Part shown: in pieces, positions 1 through 10,457 of the stretch
Position numbering within the stretch: the stretch's first letter is position 1
Layout: each line of letters opens with the position of its first letter
Assembly: GCA_963817395.1 (NCBI GenBank)
Contig: CAWFOC010000006.1
Coordinates: 310,001 to 374,000, forward strand
Direction: 5' to 3'
Length of the DNA: 64,000 nucleotides
DNA from: CAWGYQ01 sp963817395
Lineage (GTDB): Bacteria; Acidobacteriota; Vicinamibacteria; Vicinamibacterales; CAVPJW01
Notes under the pieces: generated by a model
What the model saw: only the letters and a program-made list of their open reading frames with translations
The model's database searches: none
What the model was told of the DNA's origin: nothing
Made by a program: the position numbers and the translations under genes

Positions 1-1
1 C

Positions 2-169
2 AAGAACCTCTTCGGGCTCGGCCACGTCGACGATCTCCTGCAGGCCGAGCTGAACCGTTCGCGGTTCAGATGGGCCATGCGCGCACTGTTTCCATTGGGC
101 CGGGTGTTTCCGCGTGTCGCCATGGCGCTGATTGTCGTGGCGCGGAAGACGGGTGAAGGAATCGCATAG
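2..169 (+). CDS. C-terminal fragment of a probable SAM-dependent methyltransferase
   Basis: The window opens inside a reading frame that ends at TAG 167-169, so about 55 C-terminal residues are visible. They read as a mixed helical stretch followed by a hydrophobic strand and a basic tail (ending VARKTGEGIA). That resembles the last strand of class I methyltransferases linked to polysaccharide clusters. No catalytic motif lies in the visible part, so the family call is a weak inference. The next gene starts with GTG at 170, immediately after the stop, so the two are probably co-transcribed. Confidence 0.35.
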   Translation, partial: KNLFGLGHVDDLLQAELNRSRFRWAMRALFPLGRVFPRVAMALIVVARKTGEGIA

Positions 170-1895
170 GTGAGCGACCAGCCAGCCAGGCGCCTCGCGC
201 GCAGCATGTCGGACATCTCTGTCCGCCCGTGGTCGGTCCGTGTGGGTTCAGCCGGCAGTCTCCCCAGCATTCTCACTGTCGCCTGGACGTGGCCGCGCAT
301 CGCCATGATCGCGGTGATTGCTGTTGCGGCATCGTTTCGCTTCTGGGCCATTTCGTGGGGTGCGCCCGAGCGGGTCAATCTCCACCCCGACGAAACGAAT
401 CACGTCATCGTGCACGCGCTGCGCGTGATGAGCAACGTGCAGGGGGTGCTCCGCGGCGAACTCACCTTTGGCCGCGAGACGCTCGATCCGGTGTTTCTGA
501 ACTACCCGACCTTTTTCATCTATCTCACGGCCGGCGTCAGCAGCCTGCTGCAGGCGATGGGTCTCATCGGTCACGAGACCTGGCAGGTGCACGTGGTCGG
601 TCGCTGTATCAGCGCCGCGTTCGGAGCGGCGACCGCGCTGGTGGCTTATCGCATTGCCTCCGAGCTTGGTGCAGCGACGGCTGGCGCGATCCTGGCGGCC
701 TTGTGGGTGGCGCTGATGCCGCTGCACGTCTGGGAAAGCCACGTGGCCGTCACCGACGTCATGATGACGTTCTGGGTGGCGATGACGTTATGGGCGGCGC
801 TTCGACTGACTCGGACCGGCAGGCCGCTCGACTATGTGTTTGCTGGCGGCGATGCTGGGGCTGGCCACTGGCAGCAAGTACACCGCCGCGCTCGGGGCCG
901 TACCGATTGTCGTCGCGGCGCTGTCGTCGAAGCGCCCAGTGCCGTCGACGCTCAAAGGGCTCACCCTCGCGGCGGTGGTCTCGATCGTCGTGTGCTTCCT
1001 GGTCACGCCGTACAGCTTTCTGCGCTTCGGCGACCTGCTGGCGGCGATGGCATACGAGTACGACCACGCGCAAAGCTACCAGGACGGGTTCAGCGTCCCC
1101 GCCGACGGCCCGCAATACCGCAAGTACGTCTATCAGCTGGTGGCCGCCTGGCCCTTCAGTCTGGGGTTCGCCCTCTATGCCAGTGCCCTGATCGGCACGC
1201 TCTGGACCTGCTGGCCTCTCGACCGGCGTCGGCTGGTTGTCCTGAGCTTCATCGCCGTCTTCTTCGGCTTCACCGGATCGTTGAGGTTCACGCCGCTGCG
1301 CTACTACATGCCCGTTCTCGTTCCAGGCGTGATCCTCGCAGGTCTCTGGCAAGGAGCGTGGTTGGGCTCGCCGTCTCGATGGCGTCACGCTGCGGCCGTC
1401 TTCGCCGTCGTGGCCACCCTTCTTTATACCTCCGTGTTCGCGTTTCAGACGACGCGCCGCTTTGCGCTGGACACAAGGGTGCAGGCCGGCCGATGGCTCG
1501 ATTACGGGCTGCCCGTCGGCTCACGCCTGCTGATGGTCGGAGGACGCTCTTACGTCGGCGTGCCTCTCAATGAAGAGCGGTACACGATTCGTTTCATGCC
1601 CGATCGCGGCGTTCGCGGCGTTCGCTGGAGGTCGCTGAACTTCGACGCGATCGAGATCACCTCGCTCGTATACGCCCGCGCGCTACCGGGACGGCCTCCT
1701 CGCCAGCAGGCCGCGTACGACCGGCTCAGACACCCCGATAGCCGCTATCGGCTCCTCAAGCGGTTCGAAGCCCCGTTCATCAACAAGGGCCTGTACATGA
1801 AACTCGATCCCATGTTCGAGGGATATTTCGTGTCGCCGACGATTGAGGTGTACGGGCGGCGGCCTCAGCTGAAGGCCCTGATCCGTTCGAGGTAG
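170..1895 (+). CDS. GT39-like integral membrane glycosyltransferase (frameshifted near 830)
   Basis: This is a polytopic membrane protein of about 575 residues after correcting one frameshift. The N-terminal half has a first membrane segment, then an acidic loop with HPDE, as in the ArnT/PMT (GT39) fold, where acidic residues after TM1 take part in lipid-linked sugar transfer. Several further membrane segments follow, then a soluble C-terminal domain of about 150 residues. The frame changes by one base around 825-845, and the downstream frame continues the membrane region (MCLLAAMLGLATGSKY). It likely transfers a sugar from a polyprenyl-phosphate donor to a surface glycan. The exact substrate cannot be read from the sequence. 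GTG start at 170 abuts the preceding stop. Confidence 0.65.
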
Positions 1896-1946
1896 CGCAC
1901 AACGTGTCCGCCCGCCGGTGTCGCCGGCTGGCGGCTAAGGTCGACC

Positions 1947-3317
1947 GTGCGTATCGGCATCATGTGGCGCCACTACCGGGAGCGGGGCGGGATTGCTGTC
2001 TATTCCCTGCGGATTGTCGAGAACCTGCTCCGGCAGGACTCGATCAATGAATATGTCCTGTTCCTGCCTCCTGGCGTGAACCTCGGACCCGTGGCGCCAA
2101 ACGTCCGGGTGATCGAGATAGGCGCGCGCACGCGGTGGACGTGGGATCAGCGCGCGGTCCCGGCCGTTGCTCAACGGGAGGGCTTGGACCTCGTCTTCAA
2201 CCCCAAGTTGTCAGTCCCCCTTCGTGGCAATTTCCGCACGGTGTTCATGTTGCACGGGATGGAACAATTCGTGGAAGCCGAGGTCTTTCCTCCCCTCGAT
2301 CGGCTCTACGTCCATGCCATCATGCCGCGGTACTGCCATCATGCGGACGCCATCCTGTGCCCGTCGCACACGGTCAAGGCGCACATCGTCGAGTACCTCG
2401 GCATCGAGTCGGGGAAGATTCACGTCACACCGCACGGGCTCGACCATCGCTTCGCCGAACCGGTGACGGACAGCGATCGACAGCGTGTTCGGGCGCGCTA
2501 CCGCCTGCCCGATCAGTACTTGCTGTTCGTCGGCGGATTGACACCCCTCAAGAACCTTCAGGGCATGTTGCGCGCGATGGGCGTCCTCAAGAGCAGCATC
2601 CCGCATCAGCTCGTGCTGTCCGGATTCGACCGCTGGAAGTCGGGTCCGGAGACGAAAATGATCCGGACGCTGGGACTTCGCGATCGTGTCGTCCGGATCG
2701 GGTGGGTCGCGTCCGATGATCAGCCGGCGCTTTACGCGATGGCCACTGCGCTCCTGTTCCCGTCTCTCTATGAAGGGTTTGGCCTGCCGGTCATTGAGGC
2801 CATGGCGTCGGGGTGTCCCGTCATCACCTCGAGTCGCGGGGCGCTGGCCGAAGTGGCTGGCGAGTCTGCGCTGCTGGTGGACCCGCTGGACCCGCAGGAC
2901 ATTGCCGACGCCGTCGAGCGCGTGGTCGGCGAGCCAGCTCTGGCCGCGTCATTGGTGGAGCGGGGACGTCGGCGGGCGGCCCAGTTCGACTGGCATCGAA
3001 CGGCCGCCCAGGTGCTCGAGATTTTCGAGAGAGCTCCCTGGGCGGCCGCCGTATCGATGCCGCGTTGGTTCCTGCGCAACGTTCCGCGCGCTGACGAGCT
3101 CGCTTCTGCCGTTCCGGCCTACGGCCAGCGAATCATCACGACCTGGCTGCGTTCTTTGACGTTGCGGTCACTGCTGCGAGCGAGCCCTGAGATCATGAAG
3201 CCGACCAGCTCGCCGGACTTCGGCTTCCACGACTCAATCGGCTCCTTCTTGGTGTGCGGGCCGATGTTGTCCCGCGTGATCCCTTTGCAAATCTGGCCAG
3301 ATTTCAGCCACTCATAG
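1947..3317 (+). CDS. GT4-family glycosyltransferase
   Basis: This is a cytoplasmic retaining glycosyltransferase of the GT-B fold. The start is GTG 1947 (MRIGIMWRHYRERGG). An N-terminal donor/acceptor domain is followed near residue 185 by the typical FVGGLTPLKN strand-loop. The E-x7-E-like motif EGFGLPVIEAMASG lies near residue 275 and binds the nucleotide sugar. The family is usually 360-400 residues, and this frame runs to 456. The last ~65 codons lie antisense to a convincing gene on the other strand (stop at 3119), so the real end may be earlier. A one-base shift near 3060-3080 would end the protein at 3094. The context is the polysaccharide cluster. Confidence 0.8.
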   Translation: MRIGIMWRHYRERGGIAVYSLRIVENLLRQDSINEYVLFLPPGVNLGPVAPNVRVIEIGARTRWTWDQRAVPAVAQREGLDLVFNPKLSVPLRGNFRTVFMLHGMEQFVEAEVFPPLDRLYVHAIMPRYCHHADAILCPSHTVKAHIVEYLGIESGKIHVTPHGLDHRFAEPVTDSDRQRVRARYRLPDQYLLFVGGLTPLKNLQGMLRAMGVLKSSIPHQLVLSGFDRWKSGPETKMIRTLGLRDRVVRIGWVASDDQPALYAMATALLFPSLYEGFGLPVIEAMASGCPVITSSRGALAEVAGESALLVDPLDPQDIADAVERVVGEPALAASLVERGRRRAAQFDWHRTAAQVLEIFERAPWAAAVSMPRWFLRNVPRADELASAVPAYGQRIITTWLRSLTLRSLLRASPEIMKPTSSPDFGFHDSIGSFLVCGPMLSRVIPLQIWPDFSHS

Positions 3318-4573
3318 GTGGCGGCGTACCATCGGCCGTTGATATTCGCGAAGATCCAGGGATTCCCCTCCACGGTCGACCCGGGCCAGTCTCCGGCCTT
3401 GGTGTGCTCGATACAGATTTTGGAGCTCGAGATGTCGACGTCCGTGATCTTCGAGGTGATCCTCCAGTCGCTGACGTCCGTATGGAGCCATCTGACGCCG
3501 CTGAGGCTCATCTCGTCGCTGCCTGAAGGCGACGGTTCGGGCTCGGGCTCTGGTTTCGGTTCCGGCTCCGGCTCTGGCTCCGGTTGGTCGGTTCAGGCTC
3601 GGGTTGAGGCTCCGGACTCGGCGCGGGCGACGCGGCTTCAACGGTGACGCGGATCGTCTGCCGCACTTCGTCGGCGCCGCTCGGCTTGAACCGTGCCGTC
3701 GCGTTATAGCCACCTGCTCTGGAATACGTATGCGCTGCCGTCACCGTGCCCTTGTGAGAACCAAGATTCTTGCTGGTGCCGTCACCGAAGTTCATCGACC
3801 ACTCGCCGGTGATATCCGGATCGGAGGGTTTGATCGTGAAGGTCACCTCCTGATCCTCGCGTGGCTTGTCGGGCTTCATCGAGACAGACAGGTCTACGCT
3901 CACCCTGACATTGACATCGAGCCGCGCCACGCGAACGTCGAGGATATGGGCCGACACCGTGACGGATTCGGTCGTTTTGAGGGTCGCCTTGGCCACACCC
4001 TGGGCATCGCTCGTGATCGTGCCGGACGGATTGAACGTTCCGCCCGGTGGTGCGCAGCGTGATCGGCACCCCGCTCACTGGCTGATTGCCCGGGTCCGTG
4101 ACTTTAAGGGTCACAGTTGTCTGCCCGCCCCCCGGTGCCAACTGAGCCGGGGATGCGGTCAATTCGGTCTTGGTCGGTACCGAAGACAGGACCGGAATTT
4201 CGACGGCGGCGCGGGCGCCCGCCGAGGACGCCTCGATACGGGCAAGTCCGGGCACGGCGCCGGCGCGGAAGGTGACCAGCGCCTGACCGCCGAGGGTCCG
4301 CACCTTGGCCTGGTTCAGAGAGCCCATCGTGGCATTGACGAATACCTCGGTACCGTCCTCGACCGGCGAGCCGTCGCTCTGGGCCGCCGCAACCTCGATA
4401 GACGCTGTGGAGTTCACCTGCAGGAGAGTCGCCGAGGCGTCCAGCGTGATATTGGCATCGGTTGGTGCGAGCAAAGAGCCCTTGCTGGCATCACACCCGC
4501 TCAGCATCGCAGCGACGACGATGAGGGGCAGGGAAGGAACGAGTGGTGATCGGTGAGCGGGGCTCGAAACCAT
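3119..4573 (-). CDS. Secreted Ig-like/PKD-domain lipoprotein with Pro-Glu linker (two frameshifts)
   Basis: The start is ATG 4573 with a GAGG ribosome site just upstream. The signal peptide ends in a lipobox (AAMLSGC), so it is probably lipid-anchored. Order: Ig-like repeats of the Big_1/invasin type up to about residue 180, a PKD-like domain with a WSMNFGDGTS motif, a Pro-Glu repeat linker, then a compact C-terminal domain of about 125 residues ending MIRWP. One inserted base near 4040 separates the first frame from the second. A different shift (one missing or two extra bases) falls in the repeat near 3590. The C-terminal domain contains the segment NPWIFANINGRWYAATYEW, which I cannot name. 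The role is probably cell-surface adhesion or carbohydrate binding (inference). Confidence 0.65.
3530..3600. repeat. Low-complexity Pro-Glu codon repeat
   Basis: This GGCTCC/GGCTCT-type hexamer repeat on the + strand encodes alternating Pro-Glu on the minus strand. It forms the linker between the PKD-like domain and the C-terminal domain of the lipoprotein. The reading frame slips here, as expected for a repeat prone to sequencing or replication slippage. Confidence 0.7.
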
Positions 4574-4634
4574 GGAAACCTCGTGAAAGTGGATGAACCT
4601 CTGAACCGGGTCTGAGACCTTATCGGACCCGCTC

Positions 4635-4654
4635 ATTGCGCGCTTTAGCGCAAT
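4635..4654. repeat. Perfect 7-bp inverted repeat in a divergent intergenic region
   Basis: ATTGCGC at 4635-4641 and GCGCAAT at 4648-4654 flank a 6-base loop. It lies between the divergent lipoprotein gene (start 4573) and epimerase gene (start 4758). It could be an operator or a small hairpin in the lipoprotein leader. Only three T follow it on the + strand, so an intrinsic terminator is unlikely. Confidence 0.35.
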
Positions 4655-4705
4655 TTCGCCCGCCGGTGCGCAGGAGGCTGCCTCAACCGTACCGGGACCG
4701 CGTGC

Positions 4706-4711
4706 TATAGT
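4706..4711 (+). promoter_or_regulatory. Possible -10 box (TATAGT) for the epimerase gene
   Basis: TATAGT lies about 47 bases before the ATG at 4758 in an otherwise GC-rich intergenic region. The hexamer 17 bases upstream (TCAACC) is a poor -35, so this is a weak call. Confidence 0.3.
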
Positions 4712-4757
4712 GTTGACGCTTGCCGATTCGGGTTTTCCGGAGCGGTCTCTCGCCTAC

Positions 4758-5739
4758 ATGAAGGTATTGGTGACGGGTGGTACCGGGTTTACCGGTAGCC
4801 ACCTGGTTCGTCGTCTACTTGGTCGCGGCCACGACGTGCGGGTTCTGGACTCGGTGCCTGGGCTCTTCGCCGAGGAGCTCGGACGGGCTGGCGCGAGCAT
4901 CACGCTGGGCAGTGTTACCGACGAGAAAACGGTTGACGAGCAGGTCCGCGGCGTGCGGCGCGTCTTTCACGTGGCGGCCGTGTTCCGCCAAATCAACCTG
5001 CCCAAGCGGATTTACCACGAGGTGAACGCGGTAGGCACACGCATCGTCGGCGAGGCGGCGCTGCGTCATGGGGTCGAGTCGTTCGTGTACTGCTCCACGC
5101 AGGGCGTTCACGGTGACGTCAAGAATCCGCCGGGCGACGAGTCGTCCCCGATTGCCCCCGAGGACTACTACCAGGTCACCAAGTACCGAGGGTGAGCAGG
5201 AAATCCAGTCTCTCGTGGCCAAGGGGCTGTCTGCCGTGATTCTGCGGCCGATGGCCATCTACGGCCCAGGCGACCCGGCGCGCTTCCTGTTCCTCTTCCG
5301 GGCCGTTCGCGGGGGCCGGTTCCTGATGTTCGGTGGAGGCCAGACCTACTACCATCCGCTCTACATCGACAACCTCGTAGACGCGTTCGAGCTGGCTGCA
5401 GAGCGCGGAGGCAAGGGCGAGGCGTATCTCATCGGCGACGCGGAGTACTATCCGCTCGATACGCTGGTGCGGGCTGTTGGTCGCAGCATGGGCATCGACG
5501 TCCGGATCGTTCACTTGCCCTTCGCCCCTCTCTGGGTCCTCGCCGCCGCGTGCGAGGCCGCGTGCAAGCCGCTCGGCATCGAGCCGCCGCTCTTCCGGCG
5601 CAGGGCGGACTGGTTCCGCCAGAACAGGGCATTTCGGATCGATCGTGCTCGCAAGGATCTGGGGTACGATCCCAAGATCGATCTGCCGACCGGCCTCTCC
5701 CGCACGGCCGAATGGTACCGCCAGCACGGCTACCTGTAG
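4758..5739 (+). CDS. NAD-dependent epimerase/dehydratase, extended SDR (frameshifted near 5186)
   Basis: Start ATG 4758 (MKVLVTGGTGFTGSH) places the Rossmann GGxGxxG motif at residues 7-13. After correction the protein is about 326 residues, normal for extended short-chain dehydrogenases acting on nucleotide sugars or related substrates. The active-site Tyr-x3-Lys is in YYQVTKYEGE near residue 138. The frame breaks exactly at this motif: removing one C at 5186/5187 joins YYQVTKY to EGEQEIQSL. The second half carries VILRPMAIYGPGD and a substrate-binding C-terminal lobe. It lies 44 bases before asnB, probably in the same operon. The exact sugar is unknown. Confidence 0.75.
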
Positions 5740-5783
5740 CGTGGAGTGGGGAGTCCCGTCATCGATGAAGGAGCCGTTCTGAC

Positions 5784-7683
5784 ATGTGTGGCATAGCGGG
5801 CATCCTCGACACGCGCCCTGGCGCCCGACCCGGGCCAGAGCTCGTGACCTCGATGCTCGACACGATCGTCCATCGCGGTCCGGACGATTCGGGTGTGTAC
5901 GACGGGGGCGCGGCGGTGCTCGGCGTCCGGCGTCTGAAAATCATCGATCTCGAGGGCGGGCACCAGCCCCTGTCGAACGAGGACGGCACCGTCTGGGTCG
6001 TCTACAACGGTGAGATTTACAACCACGCGAAAGTCCGGCAGGCGCTCGAACAGAAAGGGCACCGTTTCGCGACGCGCTGCGATACCGAGGTCATCGTGCA
6101 CGCGTGGGAGGAGTACGGCGAGAAGCTCGTCGATCACTTCCAGGGCATGTTCGGGTTCGCCATCTGGGACAGCCGCTCATCGACGTTGGTCGTCGGCCGC
6201 GATCGGCTGGGCATCAAGCCCATGTATTACCACTGGGATGGTGCACGGCTGCTGTTCGGGTCGGAAATCAAGTCGATACTCGCGCCCGGCCTTGTGCCGC
6301 AGGAGCTGGATCTTCACTCGCTCTACCAGTACGTCGGATACGAGTTCGTCCCCGCACCGGCGACGATGTTCAAGGGCATCCAGAAGCTGCCGGCCGGGCA
6401 CCTGCTGTTCGTCACCGGGTCGCACCTCGATGTCCGGCAGTACTGGGACGTTCGCTACGAGACCGTGGATCAATCAGAGGACGAGTACATCGCAGGCATC
6501 CGCCGACTGCTCGGGGAGGCGGTGGAGAAACGGCTGATGTCGGAGGTCCCGCTCGGGGTGTTCCTGTCCGGCGGGCTCGATTCCACGGCCGTGCTGGCCT
6601 ATGCCAGGCAGGCGACCACGCAGGCTCTGCCAACCTTCACGATTGGTTACAAGGACGAAACGTTCAGCGAGTGGGACTTCGCGCGCCGGGCAGCCAAGCA
6701 CTACGGCGCCGAACACCATGAGATCGTCATCGACCCGATCACGCCCGAGCTCATCGAGTCGACCGTGTGGCACCTCGACGAGCCCATGACCGATCTGTCG
6801 TCCATCCCGTTTTACGTGCTCTCGCGGCGTGCCCGGGAGCATGTCACGGTGTGTCTGTCGGGGGAGGGTGGCGACGAGGTGTTCGTCGGATACGACCGGT
6901 TCATCGCGTCGAAGCTCAACGCCCAGCTCTATTCACGCATTCCAGGAGTCGTCCGGCGCAGCCTGGTCGAACCCGTCGTGCGCTGGTTGCCCGATCAGGA
7001 ACAGAAGAAGGGCGCCGTCAACCTGCTCAAGCGGTTCGTGGAGGGCGCCTCGCTGCCTTCGACAGCCGGGCACATGCGATGGCAGTACTTCTCGTCGGCC
7101 GACCAGGATCGTGCGCTGTTTTCGCCGGCATTTCTGGCGCGGGTCCAGGCCGATCCATTCGATCCGATCCGGCGCGCGCGCGCAGCGGGCGGCTGGCGCG
7201 GATCGGTTGTCGCAGGAGCTGTACGTCGATCTGCGGATGACGATGCCCGACTCGGTCCTGATGAAGGTCGACAAGATGTCGATGGCGCACTCGCTGGAGG
7301 TGCGCGTGCCGTTCCTGGACCATGCGCTGGTGGAGTATGTCGCGCGGGTTCCCAGCCGGCTGAAGTTCCCAGGGATCCGGACCAAGGCCATCTACCGCAA
7401 GGCCATGCAGGGCGTGCTGCCCGATTTCATTCTCGAGCGGGGCAAGCAGGGTTACAGCCTGCCGATCAAGAACTGGCTCCGCGAGGATCTGCGCGACTTC
7501 ATGGTCGCGACGCTCAATCAATCGCCGCTCATTCGCGAGCACTTCAATCTCGCGTTCGTCAATTCTCTGATCGAGCAGCACCTGCGCCGCACCCACAACC
7601 ACAATCATGTGTTGTGGGCCCTGGTCAATGCGTCGCTCTGGCACCGTCGATTCATCGAGCGCCGGTCGGCCCGGGCCGCGTAG
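5784..7683 (+). CDS. asnB: Glutamine-dependent asparagine synthase-type amidotransferase (frameshifted near 7195)
   Basis: The N-terminal class II glutaminase domain starts MCGIAGILD, giving the catalytic Cys2. The synthase domain follows, with the PP-loop LSGGLDSTAV near residues 260-270. The total is about 632 residues after removing one base near 7195, the usual length of AsnB proteins in exopolysaccharide clusters. The C-terminal part (MKVDKMSMAHSLEVRVPFLDH) is typical. A GAAGGAG ribosome site precedes the ATG. In such clusters these enzymes may amidate sugars or proteins rather than make free asparagine (inference from context). Confidence 0.85.
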
Positions 7684-7688
7684 AAGCC

Positions 7689-8627
7689 GTGACCGCACGC
7701 CTCCTGAGCTTCGCGCCGCGTCTGGCTCTGACGATTGGTCTGCTGGTCCTGCTGGCCTTCATGGTCGCCGACCCCCGCACGCTCGTCGCCGATATCGCGC
7801 GCATGAACGCGGGCGCGTTCCTGCTTGCGGTGCTGTTGACGGCGCTCGATCGCGTGGTGATGGCATTCAAGTGGTGGCTGCTCTTGCGAAGCCAGCAGGT
7901 GGTCATCGACCTGTGGACGACCATTCGCGCCTACTTTGCCACGTCGTTCGCCGGGTTGTTCCTGCCCGTGACGCTCGGCGCCGATGCCATCCGCGTGATT
8001 GCCGTTCGCCGGTTCGGTGTGCACGATGTGACTGCGTCGATCGTCGTTGAACGCAGCATCGGACTCATTGCGATGGCCACGGTGGCGATCGTGAGCTGCG
8101 TGATCCTGGCGACGACGCTGGCTCAGGTGCACGTGGCGTCGCTCGCGGCACTCGTGGTTGGAGTGGTCGTGGTGGGATCGGCCGCGTTCCTGCTGTCGAT
8201 ACGAGTCGCCGGCTGGTGGGCCGGGCGGCACCAGGGAAAGAGCTCGCAGCTCGTGCGGGTGGCCGAAGCCTACGCGCGATACCAGAACAGCCGCGGGACG
8301 CTCTTTCTCTTCTATGTGCTGTCGATCGTCGAGTGCTTCATTCCGGTGATGATGAACTACGTCGTCGCGCGCGGCCTCGGCTTCGACATTCCGGCGGAAG
8401 TCTTCGTCGCCGCGGTGCCTCTGGCGCTGACGATCGCACGGCTGCCGATCTCACTGGGTGGCTTTGGCGTGCAGGAGGCCTCGTTCGTCTATCTGGCTGC
8501 GCTGATGGGCGTGCCGACGGATCAGTCGCTGTCGACGATGCTCGTTGCTGATGCCGTACTGCTGGTCACACTGCTGCCGTCGGCCTTCGACGTCTCGATG
8601 CTGAATCTCCGCCGGCAGACGGCTTGA
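7689..8627 (+). CDS. UPF0104/LPG-synthase-type integral membrane protein
   Basis: GTG start at 7689, five bases after the asnB stop. About 312 residues with roughly eight hydrophobic segments. Family hallmarks include FKWWLLLRSQ near residue 60, ATSFAGLFLPVTLGADAIR near residue 80, and a C-terminal GGFGVQEASFVYL segment. These match the lysylphosphatidylglycerol synthetase transmembrane family (UPF0104), which has no catalytic GNAT domain here. Members in glycan clusters are proposed lipid or glycolipid flippases; the function here is inferred. The next gene's TTG start overlaps its stop (TTGA). Confidence 0.75.
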   Translation: MTARLLSFAPRLALTIGLLVLLAFMVADPRTLVADIARMNAGAFLLAVLLTALDRVVMAFKWWLLLRSQQVVIDLWTTIRAYFATSFAGLFLPVTLGADAIRVIAVRRFGVHDVTASIVVERSIGLIAMATVAIVSCVILATTLAQVHVASLAALVVGVVVVGSAAFLLSIRVAGWWAGRHQGKSSQLVRVAEAYARYQNSRGTLFLFYVLSIVECFIPVMMNYVVARGLGFDIPAEVFVAAVPLALTIARLPISLGGFGVQEASFVYLAALMGVPTDQSLSTMLVADAVLLVTLLPSAFDVSMLNLRRQTA

Positions 8628-9401
8628 AAGCGCAGTCCGAGCCGATGGCTGAAAAGCTCGACAACGTGCCGCGTGCCATCTTCGACCCGCGGCGCACGAA
8701 GCGCGAGCGCTATCAGCATCTGGTCGTGGGTCGGCCGGGCTGGTGGCCTCTCATCGAGTATGAGCTGATCACGATGCTGGCCACGCGCACGGGTCGGCGC
8801 CCTCGGCCTGCTGCTCCGATCCCGCCTGTATCCCCGTCTGCTGGGAGCCTGCGGCCGCAACGTGTTCTTCGGCACCGACGTCACGCTCCGCCATCCCTCG
8901 AAGATCCGCATCGGCGACAATGTCGTGATCGACGACGGCGTGGTGCTCGATGCAAAAGGTGAAACGAACCAGGGCATCACCATCGGTGACGGCGTGTTCA
9001 TCGGCCGTCATACGAGCCTCAATACCAAAGACGGGAACCTGGTGCTGGAGGACGGCGTCAACATCAGCTCCTTCTGTTCCATTTTTTCCGCCAGCTCCGT
9101 TCGCATCGGACGAAATACGCTGCTTGCCGGCTACACCTACGTCATTGGCGGTGGCCACGACTTCAGCCGGACGGATGTGGCGGTCGTCGATCAGGAGCGC
9201 CCGTCGCAGGGAATTGCCATCGGCGAAAACGGCTGGCTCGGCGCCGGCGTCTGCGTGCTCGACGGCGTGACGCTCGGTCACGATGTCATCGTCGGCGCCA
9301 ACGCCGTCGTCACACGGGACCTGCCCGACTTCGCCATCGCGGCCGGCACACCGGCGCGGGTGATCCGGGACCGGAGCGGATCGGCGAACCAGTCCGCCTA
9401 G
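8624..9401 (+). CDS. Left-handed beta-helix (hexapeptide repeat) acyltransferase (frameshifted near 8792)
   Basis: Starts at TTG 8624, overlapping the previous stop, or at ATG 8645. A one-base insertion near 8792 separates the N-terminal 55 residues from the body. The body shows repeated hexapeptide turns (IRIGDNVVI, ITIGDGVFI, VRIGRNTLL, IAIGENGWLGAG) and the C-terminal cap AAGTPARVI, as in WcaF/LacA-like O-acetyltransferases. It is expected to transfer acetyl (or a similar acyl) from CoA to a sugar of the surface glycan. GGGHD near residue 175 probably includes the catalytic His. It lies between two UPF0104 genes. Confidence 0.75.
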
Positions 9402-9404
9402 CCC

Positions 9405-10432
9405 ATGCGGCGCTGGTTGCCCTGGATTGTTTCGGCGCTGCTGTCGATCGGGCTCTTGTGGTATCTGCTGTCCCAGATCGATCCACGAGAGTTGTGGCGG
9501 GTCGCTCGATCCGTCGATCGGACCGCGCTGGCGGCATTCGGCGCCGCCACGATTCTCGGTGTGGCGGCGCGGGCGACGCGCTTCTGGCTTCTCCTCGCGC
9601 GCCGCGTGCGGTGGTCGTTTCTGGCCGCCGTCACGCTTGCGCGCGGCCTGTTCATCGATCTGCTTCCGTCCCGGCTGGGCGAGCTTTCCTACGTCTACCT
9701 GCTGACGACCCGGGCCGGACGGCCGCTCGAGGAGGGGCTGTCTACGCTCGTCCTGTCCATCCTGTTCGATGTGGTGGCGCTCGGTCCGCTGATCGTGCTG
9801 GCGGTGGTGGCCGTCGGGGGAGGCGAGCTCGTTCCCGGTGGAATGGCTGGTGGCACTCGGCGTCGGGATGGCCATCCTGGCGTACGCGGCGATTCGGCTG
9901 GCAGAGCCCATTGCGCGACGAGATCGCGCGGCGGCTGGCGAGCCGCACGACGGGGCGCGTCCACGACCTGGCGGTGAAGCTCGATCTCACCGCGCGCGCG
10001 CTGGGCGACATCCGGCGCCGCGGCGTCTTTCTGAGCGTGCTTGCCACGTCAGTCCTGGTCAGGCTCTGCAAGTTCGCGAGCTACTACTTCCTGTTTCTCG
10101 CGGTGATGGCGCCGTACGGCTATACCATGGCCTCGGTCGGCTTCTTTCGCGTGTTCCTGGGCGTCGTCGGCGCCGAGCTCTCAGCGGCGCTGCCCATTCA
10201 CGGCATCGCCGGTTTTGGTACCTACGAGAGCGTGTGGGCGTTCACCTTTACGCGCCTCGGGTTCAACCGTGAGCACGCCATCATCTCGGGCATCCTCGCG
10301 CACGGCCTGTCCCAGGTGGTCGAATACGCCATGGGCGGCGTCGCGCTCATGTGGCTGATGCGTCCGGGGCGGCACGGGCGCCGCGGCTTCGCCGGCGAAC
10401 TGACCCGCGTCCAACCGCTGTGCTACGCTTGA
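9405..10432 (+). CDS. Second UPF0104/LPG-synthase-type membrane protein (two frameshifts)
   Basis: ATG 9405 follows the acyltransferase stop by three bases. The frame moves by one base near 9830 and again near 9908. The three pieces join into a polytopic protein of about 340 residues. The pieces carry the family features LFIDLLPSRLGELSYVYLL, VRLCKFASYYFLF and the C-terminal LPIHGIAGFGTYESVWA. It is a paralogue-like partner of the protein at 7689. A flippase-like role in glycan or lipid assembly is inferred from family and context only. Confidence 0.7.
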
Positions 10433-10457
10433 TATTTCGACAACGGAGCTTCTCGGC

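Noticed and set aside
5784..8627. Single 947-residue ORF spanning asnB and the UPF0104 gene
   Set aside because: The apparent fusion arises because a +1 insertion near 7195 hides the real asnB stop (7681-7683). The true frame gives two separate genes with a GTG start at 7689.
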